Below, piece after piece: positions 1 through 6,441 of a stretch of 10,829 nucleotides of DNA. Source of the stretch: an uncultured Brevibacterium sp. Lineage in GTDB: Bacteria; Actinomycetota; Actinomycetes; Actinomycetales; Brevibacteriaceae. Location of the stretch: the NCBI GenBank assembly GCA_902489215.1, contig CABTZE010000064.1, positions 1-10,829 of the forward strand, given 5' to 3'. The position numbers were made by a program, and so were the translations under genes. Position 1 is the stretch's first letter; every line of letters starts with the position of its first letter. Under the pieces are notes generated by a model. The model worked only from the letters and a program-made list of their open reading frames with translations. It ran no database searches and was not told the DNA's origin.

Positions 1-741
1 GACACCGCCAACGGCCACGCCCGCGGTGTAACGGACATGATCAAGTCGCTGAAGAAAGACCCGGCGTTCAAGAACGTGCAGGTCATCGGCGGCAATGTGG
101 CCACCCGCGCGGGCGCTCAGGCACTCATCGACGCCGGTGCTGACGCCATCAAGGTCGGTGTGGGCCCGGGCTCCATCTGCACCACGCGCATTGTTGCCGG
201 TGTTGGCGTTCCGCAGGTCACCGCAATCAACCTGGCCTACCAGGCAGCCCGCGAAGCCGGAGTGCCCGTGATCGGCGATGGTGGTCTGCAGTACTCGGGT
301 GACATCGGCAAGGCTCTTGTCGCCGGCGCTGATTCGGTCATGCTCGGCTCACTGCTGGCTGGCTGTCAGGAAAGCCCCGGCGAACTCATCCTGGTCAACG
401 GCAAACAGTACAAGGCCTACCGCGGTATGGGATCGCTGGGCGCGATGGCTCCGCGCAAGGGCAAGTCCTACTCAAAGGACCGCTACTTCCAGGCTGACGT
501 CGCCACCGACACCGACCTCGTGCCGGAAGGCATTGAGGGTCGCGTGGCCTACCGCGGTCCGCTGCGCCAGGTCGCCTACCAGCTGACCGGCGGCCTGCGC
601 CAGACCATGTTCTACGTGGGTGCCCGCTCGATTCCGGAACTGAAGGACAAGGGCCAGTTTGTGCGCCTGACCACCGCGGGTCTGAAGGAAAGCCACCCAC
701 ACGACATTCAGATCACCCAGGAAGCCCCCAACTACCACTGA
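1..741 (+). CDS. guaB: IMP dehydrogenase, 3' part (5' end outside window)
   Basis: This is the C-terminal 246 residues of inosine-5'-monophosphate dehydrogenase, which oxidises IMP to XMP with NAD+, the committed step of GMP synthesis in the cytoplasm. The reading frame is open from the first base, so the N-terminal barrel half and the CBS pair lie upstream. The fragment opens with DTANGHARGV, the usual Asp-Thr-Ala-x-Gly-His segment. The catalytic loop GVGPGSICTTR follows, with the nucleophilic Cys at fragment residue 60 (bases 178-180), then GDGG for phosphate binding. The mobile flap is recognisable as YRGMGSLGAM, and EGIEGRVAYRGPL follows it. The end (THDIQ-like HPHDIQITQEAPNYH) is typical, so the 3' end is complete. 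All key residues of an active enzyme are visible, unlike the paralogue at 4460. An intrinsic terminator lies 37 bases after the stop, so it is probably not cotranscribed with the thiamin genes. Confidence 0.97.
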   Translation, partial: DTANGHARGVTDMIKSLKKDPAFKNVQVIGGNVATRAGAQALIDAGADAIKVGVGPGSICTTRIVAGVGVPQVTAINLAYQAAREAGVPVIGDGGLQYSGDIGKALVAGADSVMLGSLLAGCQESPGELILVNGKQYKAYRGMGSLGAMAPRKGKSYSKDRYFQADVATDTDLVPEGIEGRVAYRGPLRQVAYQLTGGLRQTMFYVGARSIPELKDKGQFVRLTTAGLKESHPHDIQITQEAPNYH

Positions 742-778
742 TCCGCCGCAGCCTGACCGGCTGCTGCCCCGATCACCC

Positions 779-818
779 GCTGTGCGCCCGAGCCTCTGGC
801 CGGGCGCACAGCTGTTTT
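779..818 (+). terminator. Intrinsic terminator after guaB
   Basis: Bases 779-790 (GCTGTGCGCCCG) are perfectly complementary to 801-812, giving a 12-bp stem. A short GCC/GGC helix can form in the top, and TGTTTTT follows at 813-818. A GC-rich perfect stem plus a T tract just after a stop codon is the textbook Rho-independent signal. It separates guaB from the thiamin operon. Confidence 0.92.
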
Positions 819-857
819 TGTAGGTCTTCTCTCTCACGAGGTGGAGCACGCCTTTCC

Positions 858-892
858 TGGTCTGTTCGGCTGGTCTGTCAGCCGGTCTGCGG
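858..892 (+). repeat. Short imperfect tandem repeat (GGTCTG x3)
   Basis: The hexamer GGTCTG occurs at 859-864, 872-877 and 884-889, with periods of 13 and 12 bases. A small dyad, GGCTG at 868-872 with CAGCC at 879-883, overlaps the middle copy. It lies between the guaB terminator and the thi promoter. It could be a regulator site or just low complexity. Nothing else is evident in the rest of the 819-930 stretch. Confidence 0.35.
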
Positions 893-931
893 CGGGGCGG
901 GATCGTGCCGCGCGCTTGTGTCAGTGGTGGG

Positions 932-940
932 TGTTAGGGT
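932..940 (+). promoter_or_regulatory. Extended -10 promoter of the thi operon
   Basis: TG at 932-933, one base, then TAGGGT at 935-940 makes an extended -10 of the form TGN-TANNNT. No convincing -35 stands 16-18 bases upstream, which extended -10 promoters tolerate. Transcription would start near 946-948, exactly where the 5' strand of riboswitch helix P1 begins. That position is the main support for the call. Confidence 0.55.
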
Positions 941-947
941 GAGCGAA

Positions 948-1023
948 GTGACACGGGGTGCCGCCAGGCGGCTGAGATTAACCCGTTGAACCTGTGTGGT
1001 TAGGACCAGCGAAGGGATGTCAT
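948..1023 (+). promoter_or_regulatory. TPP riboswitch (THI element) upstream of thiM
   Basis: The conserved blocks of the TPP aptamer appear in order. GGGGTGCC is at 955-962, a compact P3 (GCCGC at 960-964 with GCGGC at 968-972) follows, and CTGAGA is at 972-977. ACCC at 981-984 pairs with GGGT at 956-959 as P2. Then come TTGAACCTG at 986-994, a short TGGT/ACCA hairpin at 997-1008, and CAGCGAAGGGA at 1007-1017. The closing helix P1 is TGACA (949-953) with TGTCA (1018-1022), extendable by a G-T pair at 948/1023. P1 therefore takes in the first bases of the thiM ATG at 1022, and the GAAGGGA block is also the only Shine-Dalgarno-like sequence. No terminator lies between aptamer and gene. Ligand binding should thus block translation initiation directly, a mechanism inferred from the overlap. 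Confidence 0.95.
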
Positions 1024-1879
1024 GGAACTGAGAGACTATGCGGGCGCACTGCTTGGGTCTCTGCGTGAGCGCACGCCGTTAGTGCAGTGCATTGTGAACA
1101 CGGTTGTTCAACAGTTCACTGCGAATGTGCTTCTGGCCGCAGGTGCCAGCCCCGCCATGATCGACCACGAAGCTGATGCTGCTGATTTCGCTGGCATTGC
1201 CGATGGTCTGCTCATCAACTTCGGCACCCCAACATCGCACCAGTACCTGTCAGCCGACGGTGCCATCGACACCTTCAACCAGGCCGGCAAGCCGTGGGTT
1301 CTGGACCCCGTGGGCTTTGGGATCTCCGGGCACCGCACCTCCCGGATTGTGCGCGTACTGAACAGCCGCCCGGCCGTTGTGCGCGGCAACGCCTCGGAAA
1401 TTATTGGCCTGGCACAGCAGTCCGGCAGTGCCCGCGGAACCGACTCAACACACTCAGTTGACGACGCTCTCGGCGCAGCCGCAAGCCTCGCCCAGTCAGG
1501 CATCGTCGTCGCTGTTTCCGGGGAGTCCGACGCCATTGTCTTTACCGACGATTCCGGCACGCACACCGTGACAATCACCGGCGGCAGCCCCTATATGCCC
1601 AGCGTCATCGGCACTGGATGCTCGCTAGGAGCGCTCACGGCCGCATACGCCGCGGCAGCTGCCCACACCCCGCAAACACAGAACCTCAGCCAGCAGGTAA
1701 GCACCGGCATGGCCGCAGCGGCAGCGCACCTGCACTTCACCTCGGCCGCCCAAGCCGCGCACACAAAAGCCAGCGGGCCCGGCACATTTGCCGCGCACTT
1801 CCTCGACGGCCTCTACGCTGCCCAGCCGGAAGACCTAGCCCGGATCCAGACCACGTGGACAACAGGAGGAACCGCATGA
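1022..1879 (+). CDS. thiM: Hydroxyethylthiazole kinase
   Basis: ThiM phosphorylates 4-methyl-5-(2-hydroxyethyl)thiazole with ATP, salvaging the thiazole half of thiamin in the cytoplasm. The 285-residue product matches the family from end to end. PLVQCIVNTVVQQFTAN (19-35) and GASPAM (41-46) form the substrate site. The ATP-side motif GNASEI is at 122-127 and SGESD at 166-170. The ribokinase-like catalytic loop GTGC carries Cys200. Length is slightly above the usual 260-275 because of an Ala/Gln-rich stretch around 211-225. The ATG sits directly behind the TPP aptamer, and only the aptamer's GAAGGGA block can serve as ribosome binding site. The stop overlaps the thiE start in ATGA, so the two are translationally coupled. 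It is the first gene of a TPP-repressed salvage operon. Confidence 0.95.
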   Translation: MELRDYAGALLGSLRERTPLVQCIVNTVVQQFTANVLLAAGASPAMIDHEADAADFAGIADGLLINFGTPTSHQYLSADGAIDTFNQAGKPWVLDPVGFGISGHRTSRIVRVLNSRPAVVRGNASEIIGLAQQSGSARGTDSTHSVDDALGAAASLAQSGIVVAVSGESDAIVFTDDSGTHTVTITGGSPYMPSVIGTGCSLGALTAAYAAAAAHTPQTQNLSQQVSTGMAAAAAHLHFTSAAQAAHTKASGPGTFAAHFLDGLYAAQPEDLARIQTTWTTGGTA

Positions 1880-2574
1880 GCGCCCCACTGGGCCGCCTGG
1901 CCGAGTACAGCACCGACCTCTACCTGGTGACCGACACTGCGATGGCCGAAAGCGTTGGCCGCACAGTTGCCGACACGGTTGCCCAGGCAATCGCCGGGGG
2001 AGTGGGCATTGTGCAGGTGCGCGATAAGCACATTGACGATGCTGGTTTCGAAAAGCTCACGGTGAGCGTGCTCGACGCGGTTGAACGGGCTCGCAGTGAG
2101 CACGGCATCGACACCGAGATCCCCGTCTTCGTCAATGACCGCGTCGATGTCGCCGCCCGCCTGCTGGAGCAAGGCCGGAAAGTCCACGTGCACGTGGGTC
2201 AGGGCGACATGTCAGCAGACGATGTTCGCCAGCGCATCGGTGCGGAACCGCTGCTGGGAGTCTCAGCCCAAGAACCCGAGCACTTTGAACGCGCTCGCAG
2301 TCAGGAAGTCGATCTGCTGGGCATTGGCCCGGTGTACGCAACCCAGACGAAAGAGACCGGACGCAGCGCCATCGGGCCCGAAGGCTTCCGGGAACGCGCC
2401 GAAATGGCGGGCCTGCCCGCTTTTGCCATCGGCGGCATCAAAGACCACAACGCGGCAGCTCTGCGCGGCACGGGCGCTGCCGGGATCTGCGTCGTTTCAG
2501 CCATCATGACGGCACCCGACCCTGCGGCGGCCGCACGCAGCATTCTTACGGCCTACACAGGAGAAAACTCATGA
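1876..2574 (+). CDS. thiE: Thiamin-phosphate synthase
   Basis: ThiE joins HMP pyrophosphate to thiazole phosphate to give thiamin phosphate, the step that unites the two salvage branches of this operon. The 232-residue TIM barrel shows the family motifs in order: LYLVTD (15-20), VQVRDK (46-51, pyrophosphate contact), VFVNDRVDVA (84-93), HVGQGD (106-111), GIGPVYATQTK (149-159), AIGGI (184-188) and the phosphate loop ending VVSAI (206-210). Length is normal to slightly long, with a loop insertion near 75-82. The frame is open far upstream, but the ATG at 1876 was chosen because it has AGGAGGA at 1865-1871 and overlaps the thiM stop in ATGA; the upstream extension would lie inside thiM and matches nothing. 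The stop overlaps the thiD start the same way. Confidence 0.96.
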   Translation: MSAPLGRLAEYSTDLYLVTDTAMAESVGRTVADTVAQAIAGGVGIVQVRDKHIDDAGFEKLTVSVLDAVERARSEHGIDTEIPVFVNDRVDVAARLLEQGRKVHVHVGQGDMSADDVRQRIGAEPLLGVSAQEPEHFERARSQEVDLLGIGPVYATQTKETGRSAIGPEGFRERAEMAGLPAFAIGGIKDHNAAALRGTGAAGICVVSAIMTAPDPAAAARSILTAYTGENS

Positions 2575-3470
2575 CCGCAACCGGTCCTCGTCCTCCCATC
2601 GCCGTCACGATCGCAGGCACTGACCCGTCCGGCGGTGCGGGAATCCAGGCAGACCTCAAAACCTTCACCGCACGCGGCGCCTACGGTGCCAGCATCATCA
2701 CCGCCCTCGTCGCACAGAACACCCACGGGGTCAGCCGCATCTACGAAATCGACCACGACTTCGTGATCGACCAGTTCGATTCGGTTGTCGACGACATCTA
2801 CGTTGATGCCACCAAGTCCGGCATGCTCGGCACCCCGGAACTCGTGCAGACAACAGCCGACTACGCCGCGGCTGGGCGTTTGGGCTTTTTGGTGGTTGAC
2901 CCCGTCATGGTCGCCACATCCGGGCACCGACTGCTGGCAGAAAACGCCATCGATGCGGTGCGCACAGCTTTGCTGCCGCAGGCCGGGCTCATCACCCCCA
3001 ACCTCCCGGAAGCCGCACTCCTGCTGGGCGATGACGAACCCGAAGCCGGCAGCCCCGCACAAATGCGCGAACAGGCCGCCCGCCTGCTGACAATGGGGCC
3101 GAAAGCCGTGCTGCTGAAAGGCGGCCACGGGGCAGACGACATCGTCACCGACATCCTCGCGGTCGCCGAAGGCGACGACATCGCGTGGCGCGAATTCAGC
3201 CACCCGCGCGTCTTTTCGCCCAACACCCACGGCACTGGCTGCACACTGTCGGCCGCCATCGCGGCTGAAGTCGCCCACCGCCGGCACGCCCTGACGCAGG
3301 CAGGCGAAGACCCGGACGGCGCCTCGACCGGGGAGCAGCTGGGCGATGCCGTCGGTGCGGCACTGGAATACCTGGCCCGCGCCATCGGCAGTGCAGCTGA
3401 CTGGCAGCTGGCGCTCAACCCCGACGGCGCACACGGACCGGTCGACCACATCGTCGACATCACCCGCTGA
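2571..3470 (+). CDS. thiD: Bifunctional HMP kinase / HMP-phosphate kinase
   Basis: ThiD phosphorylates hydroxymethylpyrimidine twice, giving HMP pyrophosphate for ThiE. The 299-residue product is a ribokinase-fold enzyme. TIAGTDPSGGAGIQADLKTF (13-32) is the diagnostic N-terminal block, followed by VVDPVMVATSG (108-118), TPNLPEA (142-148), LLKGGH (181-186) and NTHGTGCTLSAA (218-229) with catalytic Cys224. It exceeds the typical length of about 265. Most of the excess is a hydrophilic segment near 241-258, after the catalytic helix. The ATG overlaps the thiE stop (ATGA) and is preceded by AGGAG at 2561-2565. TenA follows after 37 bases but is a separate reading frame, not the ThiD-TenA fusion found in some organisms. 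A ThiD-like pyridoxine kinase is the only alternative, made unlikely by the operon. Confidence 0.95.
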   Translation: MTATGPRPPIAVTIAGTDPSGGAGIQADLKTFTARGAYGASIITALVAQNTHGVSRIYEIDHDFVIDQFDSVVDDIYVDATKSGMLGTPELVQTTADYAAAGRLGFLVVDPVMVATSGHRLLAENAIDAVRTALLPQAGLITPNLPEAALLLGDDEPEAGSPAQMREQAARLLTMGPKAVLLKGGHGADDIVTDILAVAEGDDIAWREFSHPRVFSPNTHGTGCTLSAAIAAEVAHRRHALTQAGEDPDGASTGEQLGDAVGAALEYLARAIGSAADWQLALNPDGAHGPVDHIVDITR

Positions 3471-3507
3471 GGCCACAACAAAACCACAACGACTGTCAGG
3501 AGACACA

Positions 3508-4281
3508 ATGAGCGAATTCATCGCCGGCCCCCACAGCCGTGAACTGTGGGAACACGTCGAGCCCATCATCAAGGACATCGAAGCCCTGCCCTTCATCGAA
3601 CAGCTCTCAGACGGCAGCCTCGACCCCAAGGTGTTCGTCCACTACCTGCTGCAGGACGAGGTCTACCTCGACGGCTACGGCCGTGCCATGGCGCAGCTGT
3701 CCAGCAAGTCCTCTCGCAACGACGATATGGAATTCTGGGCCGGAGCGACCTCGGAAGCTGTTGTCGCCGAGAACGAACTCCACGAAGCCGTCTTCGCTGA
3801 CGAAACCTTCGCTCCGCTGGTCAAGGAAATCCAGCAGGAAACAGCGAAGGCTCGCGGTCTGCGCCACGGTGAGCGCGGCTCCGACGAAGGCCGCGATGCC
3901 GAAGCCGTCATTGCCAGCCCCACATCGCTGGGCTACGTGTCGTTCCTCATGGCAACAGCTGCTCTGCGCCCCTACCAGGTGGGTGTCGCCGGTGTCTTGC
4001 CGTGCTTCTGGGTGTACGCCCACATCGGCAAGGTGCTCATGAAGAAGGCCGGATCGAACCTCGAAGGCCACCCCTTCGCATCGTGGATCACCATGTACGA
4101 CAGCCCCGAATTCGACGAATCGACCCGCGGCGCGGTTGCGATCCTCGAACGCGAAATGGAACAGGCCACCCCGGCACTGCGCGCCGAAATGAAGGCCGTG
4201 TTCGAACAGGCCAGCCTGTACGAACTGCACTTCTGGGCAAGCGCCCACGTCTACGAAGACTGGACAACCCCCATGCCCTGA
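3508..4281 (+). CDS. tenA: TenA-family aminopyrimidine aminohydrolase (thiaminase II)
   Basis: TenA proteins hydrolyse thiamin breakdown products such as amino-HMP to HMP, which ThiD can then use; thiamin cleavage is a side activity. The 257-residue all-helical product has the expected active-site residues: Asp50 and Tyr53 in LLQDEVYL, Cys166 in VLPCFWVY, and Glu239 in YELHFW. By position these correspond to Asp44, Tyr47, Cys135 and Glu205 of the Bacillus subtilis enzyme. It is about 20 residues longer than that enzyme. The extra length is a charged, Gly/Arg-rich loop at about 112-133 ahead of the SPTSLGYVSFL helix. The ATG at 3508 is chosen for the AGGAG at 3498-3502 and the start of similarity; the open frame before it lies inside thiD. 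It closes the riboswitch-controlled operon and fits its salvage logic. Confidence 0.92.
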   Translation: MSEFIAGPHSRELWEHVEPIIKDIEALPFIEQLSDGSLDPKVFVHYLLQDEVYLDGYGRAMAQLSSKSSRNDDMEFWAGATSEAVVAENELHEAVFADETFAPLVKEIQQETAKARGLRHGERGSDEGRDAEAVIASPTSLGYVSFLMATAALRPYQVGVAGVLPCFWVYAHIGKVLMKKAGSNLEGHPFASWITMYDSPEFDESTRGAVAILEREMEQATPALRAEMKAVFEQASLYELHFWASAHVYEDWTTPMP

Positions 4282-4293
4282 CGGGTTGGCTCT

Positions 4294-4354
4294 CATTCAC
4301 GAGGCGCCGCTCACCTGGGTCTGATAGGTACCGGGGGAGCGGGCGCCGTGAATG
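4294..4354 (+). terminator. Long interrupted hairpin after tenA
   Basis: CATTCAC at 4294-4300 pairs with GTGAATG at 4348-4354, GGCGCC at 4303-4308 with the same palindrome at 4342-4347, and GCTC at 4309-4312 with GAGC at 4337-4340. ACCT/AGGT can extend the top (4313-4316 with 4326-4329). That is 17 base pairs with a two-base and a one-base bulge, 12 bases after the tenA stop. There is no T tract. It is plausibly a 3'-end stabiliser or U-less terminator for the thi operon. Confidence 0.6.
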
Positions 4355-4366
4355 GCGCTTGGGGTT

Positions 4367-4383
4367 GGCCTTCGCAGAAGGCT
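4367..4383 (+). other. Small hairpin in the tenA-guaB3 gap
   Basis: GCCTTC at 4368-4373 pairs with GAAGGC at 4377-4382 around a GCA loop, with a possible flanking G-T pair. It is the middle one of three inverted repeats in this gap. Function unknown. Confidence 0.5.
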
Positions 4384-4390
4384 GAAAGAG

Positions 4391-4426
4391 TGCGGGCCGC
4401 TGTGGTTTCGACCATGGCGGCCCGCA
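4391..4426 (+). terminator. 16-bp stem with TTCG loop ahead of guaB3
   Basis: Bases 4391-4406 pair with 4411-4426 over 16 positions (14 Watson-Crick, two G-T) and leave a four-base TTCG loop. The lower half (TGCGGGCCGC) is perfect. UUCG loops are exceptionally stable in RNA. No T run follows, so if it is a terminator it is of the U-less kind. It ends where a -35 for the guaB3 promoter would lie, so a DNA-level role is also possible. Confidence 0.6.
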
Positions 4427-4446
4427 GTCGTGTCAGGGCCCTGGGG

Positions 4447-4452
4447 TACCCT
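4447..4452 (+). promoter_or_regulatory. -10 element, leaderless promoter of guaB3
   Basis: TACCCT fits the TANNNT pattern of actinobacterial -10 elements. It ends seven bases before the GTG at 4460, so the predicted transcription start coincides with the start codon. No Shine-Dalgarno precedes that GTG, which agrees with a leaderless transcript. No clear -35 is visible. Confidence 0.55.
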
Positions 4453-4459
4453 GGGACGC

Positions 4460-5578
4460 GTGAGCACAGAGTTGGAAATCGGCCGCGGAAAGCGCGGACG
4501 CAGGGCATATTCACTTGACGACGTAGCGGTTATCCCTTCGCGGCGCACCCGCGATCCTCGGGATGTTTCGCTCCAATGGCAGATCGACGCCTTCCAGTTC
4601 GACCTGCCCTATCTGGCTGCTCCCATGGACTCTGTTGTCAGCCCGGCAACAGCCATTGCGCTTGGCCGCCTGGGCATGCTCGGCGTGCTCGACCTCGAAG
4701 GTCTGTGGACTCGCTACGAAGACCCCCAGCCGCTGCTCGACGAAATCGCGGGTCTTGACGATCAGCGTGCCACCGAGCGCATGCAGGAGATCTACCGCGA
4801 GCCCATCAAGGCCGACCTCATCACGGCCCGCCTGGCTGAAATCCGCGAAGCCGGTGTTACGGTCGCCGGTGCGCTCACACCGCAGCGAACCCAGGAGTTC
4901 TACCAGACCGTTGTCGACGCAGGCGTCGACCTCTTCGTCATCCGCGGCACCACGGTCTCTGCTGAGCACGTCTCCAGCACCACCGATCCGCTCAACCTCA
5001 AGCAGTTCATCTACGAACTCGACGTCCCCGTGATTGTCGGCGGCGTCAGCGCCTACACACCAGCCCTGCACCTCATGCGCACCGGTGCTGCCGGTGTTCT
5101 GGTGGGCTTCGGCGGAGGTGCGGCATCCACTACCCGCCACACGCTCGGCATCCAGGTGCCCATGGCCACCGCTATCGCCGACGTCCAAGCCGCCCGCCGC
5201 GACTACATGGACGAATCCGGCGGTCGCTACGTCCACGTGATCGCCGACGGCGGACTGGGCTCCACCGGTTCGATCGTCAAGGCCTTCGCCATGGGCGCGG
5301 ACGCCGTTATGCTCGGCTCGGCACTGTCCCGCGCAGAAGAAGCCCCCGGCCAGGGCTTCCATTGGGGCGCAGAAGCCCACCACCCGGAACTTCCGCGCGG
5401 CCGCCGCGTGCACATGGGCACCGTCGCACCGCTCGAACAGCTCATCCACGGGCCGGGCCATTCAGCAGTCGGCGAAGTCAACCTCGCCGGTGCCCTTCGC
5501 CGTGCTCTGGCCACGACGGGCTACACGGACCTCAAGTCCTTCCAGCGCGTCAACGTGGTTGTCGACGCCGAAAGCTGA
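4460..5578 (+). CDS. guaB3: GuaB3 family IMP dehydrogenase-related protein
   Basis: This 372-residue protein belongs to the GuaB3 branch of the IMPDH/GMP reductase family, which has a TIM barrel without the CBS pair. Visible family features are the N-terminal IGRGKRGRRAYSLDDVAVIPSRRT region (7-30), AAPMDSVVSP (53-62), IRGTTVS (161-167), GGVSAYT (194-200), ADGGLGSTGSIVKA (262-275) and the C-terminal LKSFQRVNVVV (358-368). The segment aligning with GuaB's catalytic loop reads GFGGGAASTTRHTLGI (216-231), so Ser223 stands where the nucleophilic Cys should be. Some GuaB3 proteins have been reported as GMP reductases, but with this loop the reaction is uncertain. The GTG at 4460 is preferred since the family's similarity begins there; the open frame back to 4352 runs through the hairpin. 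It leads a unit with the SURF1 and DUF3817 genes. Confidence 0.92.
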   Translation: MSTELEIGRGKRGRRAYSLDDVAVIPSRRTRDPRDVSLQWQIDAFQFDLPYLAAPMDSVVSPATAIALGRLGMLGVLDLEGLWTRYEDPQPLLDEIAGLDDQRATERMQEIYREPIKADLITARLAEIREAGVTVAGALTPQRTQEFYQTVVDAGVDLFVIRGTTVSAEHVSSTTDPLNLKQFIYELDVPVIVGGVSAYTPALHLMRTGAAGVLVGFGGGAASTTRHTLGIQVPMATAIADVQAARRDYMDESGGRYVHVIADGGLGSTGSIVKAFAMGADAVMLGSALSRAEEAPGQGFHWGAEAHHPELPRGRRVHMGTVAPLEQLIHGPGHSAVGEVNLAGALRRALATTGYTDLKSFQRVNVVVDAES

Positions 5579-5586
5579 GGGGCTCA

Positions 5587-6441
5587 GTGCTTCGTCTTGC
5601 CCTGAAACCCAAATGGTTGGGATTCCTGGCACTCGTCCTGGTGCTGGTCACCGCATTCGTCATGCTGTCCGCATGGCAGATTGACCGCGCGCAGTCCAAG
5701 AGGCAGCAGGCTGACAACCCCGAACTCGCGGTGGCGAAGCCCTTCAACGACATCATGGAAGCCCAGGGGCCCATGCCGGGCTACCTGGCCGACCAGCGAG
5801 TCACCATCAGAGGGCACTTCCTGCCCGACCAGCAGGTCGTCATCGACGACCGCTACCTCAACCGGACCAAGGGCTACTGGGTTGTCACCATGTTCGCCCC
5901 GGACGACCCACAGTTCGCCCAAGCGGCAGACACCGACCAGCTCGAATCCAAACCCGTCGTCATCCCAGTGGTGCGCGGCTGGACAGAAGACCTCGAAACC
6001 GCCAAGGCGAGCACCGCCTCGGACGCGGACGTCACCCTTGATGCCCGCATAGCTCCCATCGAAGGGCCCCTGGACACCAAGGACCTTCCCGAGGGAGTCG
6101 TTCGGTCCATTTCCACCTCGCAGCTGGTCAACATCTTCGACATCTACACGTACTCGGCGTTCCTCTTCCCTCAGGAAAAGCCGGAAGTCGGCATCGGCAG
6201 TGACCAGCTGTCCTATGTTCCCTACCAGGAACCGCAGGACGAAGGCTTTGACCTCCAGTCGGCGTTCTACGCGCTCGAATGGATCGTGTTCGCAGTCTTC
6301 GCCGTATACATCTGGTTCCGCCTGCTGCGCGACGAATACAATGCACTCCGCCGGGAAGACCAAGCACCCGTCGAATACGTGGTCGTGAAAGACTCCGGCG
6401 AAAAGCTGCCCCGCACTCCCAAGAACGGAGCCCCTCAGTGA
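5587..6441 (+). CDS. SURF1-family cytochrome oxidase assembly protein
   Basis: SURF1 proteins help insert haem a into, or assemble, the aa3-type cytochrome c oxidase. The 284-residue product has the family's two-helix plan: an N-terminal transmembrane segment at about 10-28 followed by AWQIDRAQSKR (29-39), an extracytoplasmic domain of about 190 residues, and a second membrane helix at about 229-246 ending in Arg-rich WFRLLRDEYNALRR. Diagnostic pieces are VTIRGHF (72-78), RYLNRTKGYWVVTMF (89-103) and VIPVVRGWTE (125-134), the last matching the family's conserved Arg-Gly-Trp. The GTG at 5587 was chosen because GAGGGG lies at 5577-5582 and it leaves a basic residue before the first helix. It begins eight bases after guaB3 and shares its stop with the next gene's start, so the three are likely cotranscribed. 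Confidence 0.87.
   Translation: MLRLALKPKWLGFLALVLVLVTAFVMLSAWQIDRAQSKRQQADNPELAVAKPFNDIMEAQGPMPGYLADQRVTIRGHFLPDQQVVIDDRYLNRTKGYWVVTMFAPDDPQFAQAADTDQLESKPVVIPVVRGWTEDLETAKASTASDADVTLDARIAPIEGPLDTKDLPEGVVRSISTSQLVNIFDIYTYSAFLFPQEKPEVGIGSDQLSYVPYQEPQDEGFDLQSAFYALEWIVFAVFAVYIWFRLLRDEYNALRREDQAPVEYVVVKDSGEKLPRTPKNGAPQ

Noticed and set aside
1618..1875. Upstream extension of the thiE frame
   Set aside because: It overlaps the catalytic Cys region of thiM, is rich in Arg/Pro/His like out-of-frame GC-rich DNA, and thiE has its own AGGAGGA and ATGA junction.
3346..3507. Upstream extension of the tenA frame
   Set aside because: It lies inside thiD in another frame and matches no TenA sequence; an AGGAG sits properly before the ATG at 3508.
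2553..3629. Long open frame of 358 codons on the - strand
   Set aside because: It lies antisense to thiD and the start of tenA, whose family motifs are unmistakable. Long antisense frames are expected in high-GC genes, and the translation shows no family features.
4352..4459. Upstream extension of guaB3 from an ATG at 4352
   Set aside because: It would run through the 16-bp hairpin and the -10 element, and GuaB3 similarity begins at the GTG at 4460.
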